A DNA stretch of 64,000 bases, from assembly GCF_900103985.1 (NCBI RefSeq), contig NZ_FNIE01000002.1:62001-126000 (forward strand), in the 5' to 3' direction. Position numbers and translations under genes: made by a program. Below the pieces are notes generated by a model. That model did no database searches. It was not told the DNA's origin and was given only the letters and a program-made list of their open reading frames with translations. This DNA is from Actinacidiphila guanduensis (lineage in GTDB: Bacteria; Actinomycetota; Actinomycetes; Streptomycetales; Streptomycetaceae). Positions 60,979 to 64,000 of this stretch are shown piece by piece (the stretch's first letter is position 1; the number at the start of each line of letters is the position of its first letter).

Positions 60979-62484
60979 TCAGACGGAGGCCAACAGGGTC
61001 GCGGGGGATTCGACGCAGTCGGCTACGAAGCGCAGGAAGCCGCCTGCTGTGCCTCCGTCGCAGACGCGGTGGTCGAAGGTGAGGGAGAGCTGGACGACCT
61101 GGCGGGCTGCCAGTTCGCCTTGGTGGACCCAGGGTTTGGGGGTGATGCGGCCGACCCCGAGCATGCCCGCCTCCGGGTGGTTGAGGATCGGCGTGGAGCC
61201 GTCCACTCCGAAGACGCCGTAGTTGTTGAGGGTGAAGGTGCTGCCGGTCAGGTCGGCCGGCGTCAGGGAGCCGTTGCGGCCCGCCTCGGTCAACCGCCGC
61301 AGTTCCGCGGACAGTTCCGAGGTCGTACGGCTGTGGGCGTCCCTTACGACGGGCACCACGAGGCCCCGGTCGGTCTGCGCCGCGAACCCCAGGTGCACCG
61401 CGGGCAGCCGGACGATCTCGCCGCGCTCCACGTCCACCCGCGCGTTCAGCTCGGGGAATCGTGCGAGCGCCGCCGTCACGATCCGCGCGAACAGCGCCGG
61501 CACCGAGATCCGCTCGCCCGCACCCGCCCGGTCCACCGCCGCGTTCATCGCGGCCCGCGCCGCCAGCAACTCGGTGGCGTCGGCGTCGACCCAGCACGTG
61601 GCGTCCGGGATCTCCCGCCGGCTGCGGGACAGCTTCTCCGCCACCGCACCCCGTATCCCGCGCAACGGGACCCGCACCTCGCCGTCCGCGGCAGCCGCCT
61701 GCTCCGCCGCGCCGCCCGCACCGGGCAGCACCGCGGGCTCGGCCCGCTCCACATCCGCCCGCAGGATCAGCCCTTCCGGGCCCGAGCCCTTCAACTGCCG
61801 CAGGTCCAGCCCCTTCTCCCGCGCCAGCCTCCGCACCAGCGGCGAGATCACGGCCACCGGCCCGCCGTCCGCACCCTCCGCAACGGAGCCACCCGCGCCC
61901 TCCGTACGCAAGCCCCCGGCATCCCCGGCACCGGCGGCGGCACCGCCCGAACCGGCACCGCCGGCAAGTGCCCCGCGTACGGCGCCCGCGGCCGCCGCAC
62001 CGTCCCGCACGTGCCCGTTGGGCGCCGCCTCGGCCACACCCGAACCCGCCGCTCCCGCCGCCCCGTGCCCCACCGCCGCGCTCACCGCCCGTACCCGGCG
62101 GCGCCTCCTGCTGCTCGCGGCGCCCGTGCCGTACCCGACCAGCACGTTCCCCGAGCCCTCGTCGCCATCGCCCGGCCCGGACCCCGCGGAACCGCCGCCG
62201 GGGCCCGGCGAGCCGCCCTGCTCGGCGGCGCCGTCGCCCGAGCCCACCGCGACCGTCACCAGTGGGCGCCCGACCTGCAGGACATCGCCCTCCGCGCCGA
62301 AGCGGGCCGTCACCACCCCGCCGTAGGGGCACGGGACCTCGACCACCGCCTTGGCCGTCTCGACCTCGACCACGGGCTGGTCGACCTCGACCACCTCGCC
62401 GACCGCCACCAGCCAGCGGACGACCTCCGCCTCGGTGAGGCCCTCGCCGAGGTCCGGCAGCAGGAACTCCTTGACCTCGGCCAT
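60979..62484 (-). CDS. bkdC2: 2-Oxoacid dehydrogenase E2, second copy
   Basis: A 501-residue E2: lipoyl domain (VVEVETAKAVVEVP, lipoyl-Lys), a long Gly/Ala linker (about 85-215), E3-binding domain (SPLVRRLAREKGLDLRQLKGSG) and catalytic domain (LTFDHRVCDGGTAG, the His-Asp motif intact). It is about as close to bkdC1 as expected for an old duplication, with a much longer and Gly-richer linker. ATG overlaps the bkdB2 stop; GGAGGAGG precedes it. Confidence 0.94.
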   Translation of the reverse strand: MAEVKEFLLPDLGEGLTEAEVVRWLVAVGEVVEVDQPVVEVETAKAVVEVPCPYGGVVTARFGAEGDVLQVGRPLVTVAVGSGDGAAEQGGSPGPGGGSAGSGPGDGDEGSGNVLVGYGTGAASSRRRRRVRAVSAAVGHGAAGAAGSGVAEAAPNGHVRDGAAAAGAVRGALAGGAGSGGAAAGAGDAGGLRTEGAGGSVAEGADGGPVAVISPLVRRLAREKGLDLRQLKGSGPEGLILRADVERAEPAVLPGAGGAAEQAAAADGEVRVPLRGIRGAVAEKLSRSRREIPDATCWVDADATELLAARAAMNAAVDRAGAGERISVPALFARIVTAALARFPELNARVDVERGEIVRLPAVHLGFAAQTDRGLVVPVVRDAHSRTTSELSAELRRLTEAGRNGSLTPADLTGSTFTLNNYGVFGVDGSTPILNHPEAGMLGVGRITPKPWVHQGELAARQVVQLSLTFDHRVCDGGTAGGFLRFVADCVESPATLLASV

Positions 62485-63524
62485 CACGCCTCCTCCCACT
62501 GCAGGCGGCCCACGGCGTCCAGGATGCGGTCGACCCCGGGCAGGTGGTGCCGCTCCAGCATCGGCGGCGGGTAGGGGATGTCGAAGCCCGCCACCCGCAG
62601 CACCGGGGCCGACAGGTGGTGGAAGCAGCGCTCGGTGATCCGCGCGGCGATCTCCGCGCCGGCGCCGCCGAACCCGGACGACTCGTGGACGACGACCGCC
62701 CGCCCGGTAGCCCGCACCGCGGCCGCGACCGTCTCCTCGTCGAAGGGCACCAGGCTGCGCAGGTCCACCACGCCCAGGTCCCAGCCTTCCTCCTTGGCGG
62801 CCTCGGCGGCCTCCAGGCAGACCGGCACCGAGGGCCCGTAGGTGACCAGGGTGGCCGAGCGCCCGGTGCGCCGGACGACCGCGCGGCCGATGGGCGGCAC
62901 CTGCGCCGGCTCCTGCGCCGACCAGTCCGCCTTCGACCAGTACAGCCGCTTGGGCTCCATGAAGACGACCGGGTCGTCGGAGGCGATGGCCGCCCGCAGC
63001 AGCCCGTAGGCGTCCTCGACGGTCGCGGGGGTGACGACGTGGAGGCCGGGGGTGTGCAGGTAGTACGCCTCGGAGGAGTCGCTGTGGTGCTCGACGCCGC
63101 CGATGCCGCCGCCGAAGGGGATGCGGATGGTCAGCGGCAGCGGCAGCGCGCCCCTGGTGCGGTTGCGCATCCGGGCCACGTGGCTGACCAGTTGCTCGAA
63201 GGCCGGGTACGCGAAGGCGTCGAACTGCATCTCGACCACCGGCCGCAGCCCGTACATCGCCATGCCGACCGCCGTGCCGAGGATGCCGGCCTCGGCGAGC
63301 GGGGTGTCGGTGCAGCGGTCCTCGCCGAACTCCGCGGCCAGCCCGTCGGTGATCCGGAAGACACCGCCCAGGGTCCCGACGTCCTCGCCCATCACGTGCA
63401 CGGACCGGTCGGCCGCCATGGCGTCGCGCAGCGCCTGGTTGAGCGCCTGCGCCATGGTGGTGGGCTTGGGAGGGGCGGGGGCCGGGGCCGGGCGCGCCGC
63501 CACACCGGGGGTTGCCGCGCTCAT
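62484..63524 (-). CDS. bkdB2: 2-Oxoacid dehydrogenase E1 beta, second copy
   Basis: A 346-residue E1 beta with VHVMGEDVGTLGGVFRITDGL, DTPLAEAGILGTAVGMAMYG, RIPFGGGIGGVEHHSDSSEA and GFDIPYPPPMLE. Closely similar in layout to bkdB1. Overlaps by 4 bp both bkdA2 (stop) and bkdC2 (start), a tighter arrangement than the first cluster. Confidence 0.95.
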   Translation of the reverse strand: MSAATPGVAARPAPAPAPPKPTTMAQALNQALRDAMAADRSVHVMGEDVGTLGGVFRITDGLAAEFGEDRCTDTPLAEAGILGTAVGMAMYGLRPVVEMQFDAFAYPAFEQLVSHVARMRNRTRGALPLPLTIRIPFGGGIGGVEHHSDSSEAYYLHTPGLHVVTPATVEDAYGLLRAAIASDDPVVFMEPKRLYWSKADWSAQEPAQVPPIGRAVVRRTGRSATLVTYGPSVPVCLEAAEAAKEEGWDLGVVDLRSLVPFDEETVAAAVRATGRAVVVHESSGFGGAGAEIAARITERCFHHLSAPVLRVAGFDIPYPPPMLERHHLPGVDRILDAVGRLQWEEA

Positions 63525-64000
63525 GACTGCTGCTCCGCTTCCAGTTCGGCCCGCAGCATGGCCTCCTGCTCGCGCAGCTGCTGGGTGGGCTCGGCGTAGA
63601 CGTGGGCGAACAGCTCCGCCGGGTCGAGCCGCGGCTCCTCCTGCATCCGGGTGCGCAGGTCGGCCGCCAATGCCTCGGCCTCGTCGGCGGCGCGCTGCCG
63701 CAGCGCGTCGTCGAGCAGGCCGCGTCCGGCCAGTTCGCGCTCCAGGAGCGCGATCGGGTCGTGCGCCTGCCAGGCGGCGACCTCGTCGTCGGTGCGGTAG
63801 CGGGTCGCGTCGTCGGCGTTGGTGTGGGCCTCGACGCGGTAGGTGATCGCCTCCACGAGGGTGGGGCCGCCACCGGCGCGGGCGCGCGCGACCGCTTCGG
63901 TGAGCACCTGGTGGACGGCCGCCACGTCGTTTCCGTCCACCAGCCGGCCCGGCATGCCGTAGCCGACCGCCTTGTGGGCGAGGCTGGGGGCGGCGGTCTG
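63521..64000 (-). CDS. bkdA2: 2-Oxoacid dehydrogenase E1 alpha, second copy (5' end outside window)
   Basis: Only the C-terminal 159 residues lie in the window; the frame continues past 64000 (reading AAPSLAHKAVGYGMPGRLVDGNDVAAV at the edge, quoted in parts), so the ATG at 63955 is internal. Conserved YRVEAHTNADDATRYRTDDE corresponds to the phosphorylation-loop segment of E1 alpha. Confidence 0.93.
   Translation of the reverse strand, partial: QTAAPSLAHKAVGYGMPGRLVDGNDVAAVHQVLTEAVARARAGGGPTLVEAITYRVEAHTNADDATRYRTDDEVAAWQAHDPIALLERELAGRGLLDDALRQRAADEAEALAADLRTRMQEEPRLDPAELFAHVYAEPTQQLREQEAMLRAELEAEQQS

Overview
The window is very GC-rich with short intergenic gaps and frequent GTG starts and 4-bp ATGA/GTGA overlaps. 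Its gene content (conservon genes, WhiJ/DUF397-type regulators, mycothiol-dependent enzymes, bacterial proteasome activator, two branched-chain 2-oxoacid dehydrogenase clusters) points to Streptomyces or a close relative. From memory, the order metG - L,D-transpeptidase - aspS - ... - bkdCBA - Ser/Thr kinases - proteasome activator - oxidoreductase - K+ channel - MoeA - MobA - second bkdCBA resembles the S. coelicolor SCO3792 to SCO3831 neighbourhood, so most of the window is conserved chromosomal core. I see no transposase, integrase, rRNA, tRNA or CRISPR array.

Left part (1-12,800): the tail of a membrane protein; a large nested palindromic intergenic repeat; a six-gene minus-strand operon of a MacA-like adaptor, ABC ATPase, MacB/FtsX permease, a membrane-anchored DUF5666 protein, an OmpR-type regulator and its sensor kinase; and a divergent lipoprotein. 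The 314-bp divergent region has three CTGGGAG copies exactly 11 bp apart, as expected for an OmpR-family regulator, and three of the exported proteins share Gly/Phe-rich stretches. Then come an aldo/keto reductase with a MerR-type palindrome, a secreted GH46 chitosanase with an upstream palindrome, a DUF2277 protein and a PPOX-fold protein.

Middle part (12,800-37,600): an LCP cell-wall ligase, a STAS protein, and a developmental-type trio (WhiJ-like XRE, AbaA-like ATPase, DUF397) with repeated TGCACGTGCA sites; metG, L,D-transpeptidase, an ECF sigma/membrane-partner pair, aspS, a PP2C phosphatase, a TetR/VOC divergent pair, pirin, SseB, acyl-CoA dehydrogenase, M18 aminopeptidase, a thioredoxin-NHL protein, a LURP-one protein, a nitrilase-fold hydrolase and a mycothiol-dependent isomerase-like protein.

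Right part (37,600-64,000): a conservon with cvnA-B-C and a CYP157-like P450 lacking ExxR, but no cvnD GTPase; an MFS/GntR operon; a signal-peptidase homologue lacking both catalytic residues; bkdC1-B1-A1; a phosphotransferase with a TTA (bldA) codon; two divergent PknB-type kinases separated by a 10-bp-phased tandem repeat; the proteasome activator; a quinone oxidoreductase; a TrkA-type K+ channel translationally coupled to a MoeA with a long repeat-rich N-terminus; DUF6457; MobA; and bkdC2-B2-A2 (A2 cut by the window end).

The most unusual items are the 11-bp-phased operator with the adaptor/lipoprotein exporter locus, the GTPase-less conservon, the catalytically dead signal-peptidase homologue, the TGCACGTGCA array around the WhiJ/AbaA-like trio, and the 10-bp-phased repeat between the two kinases.
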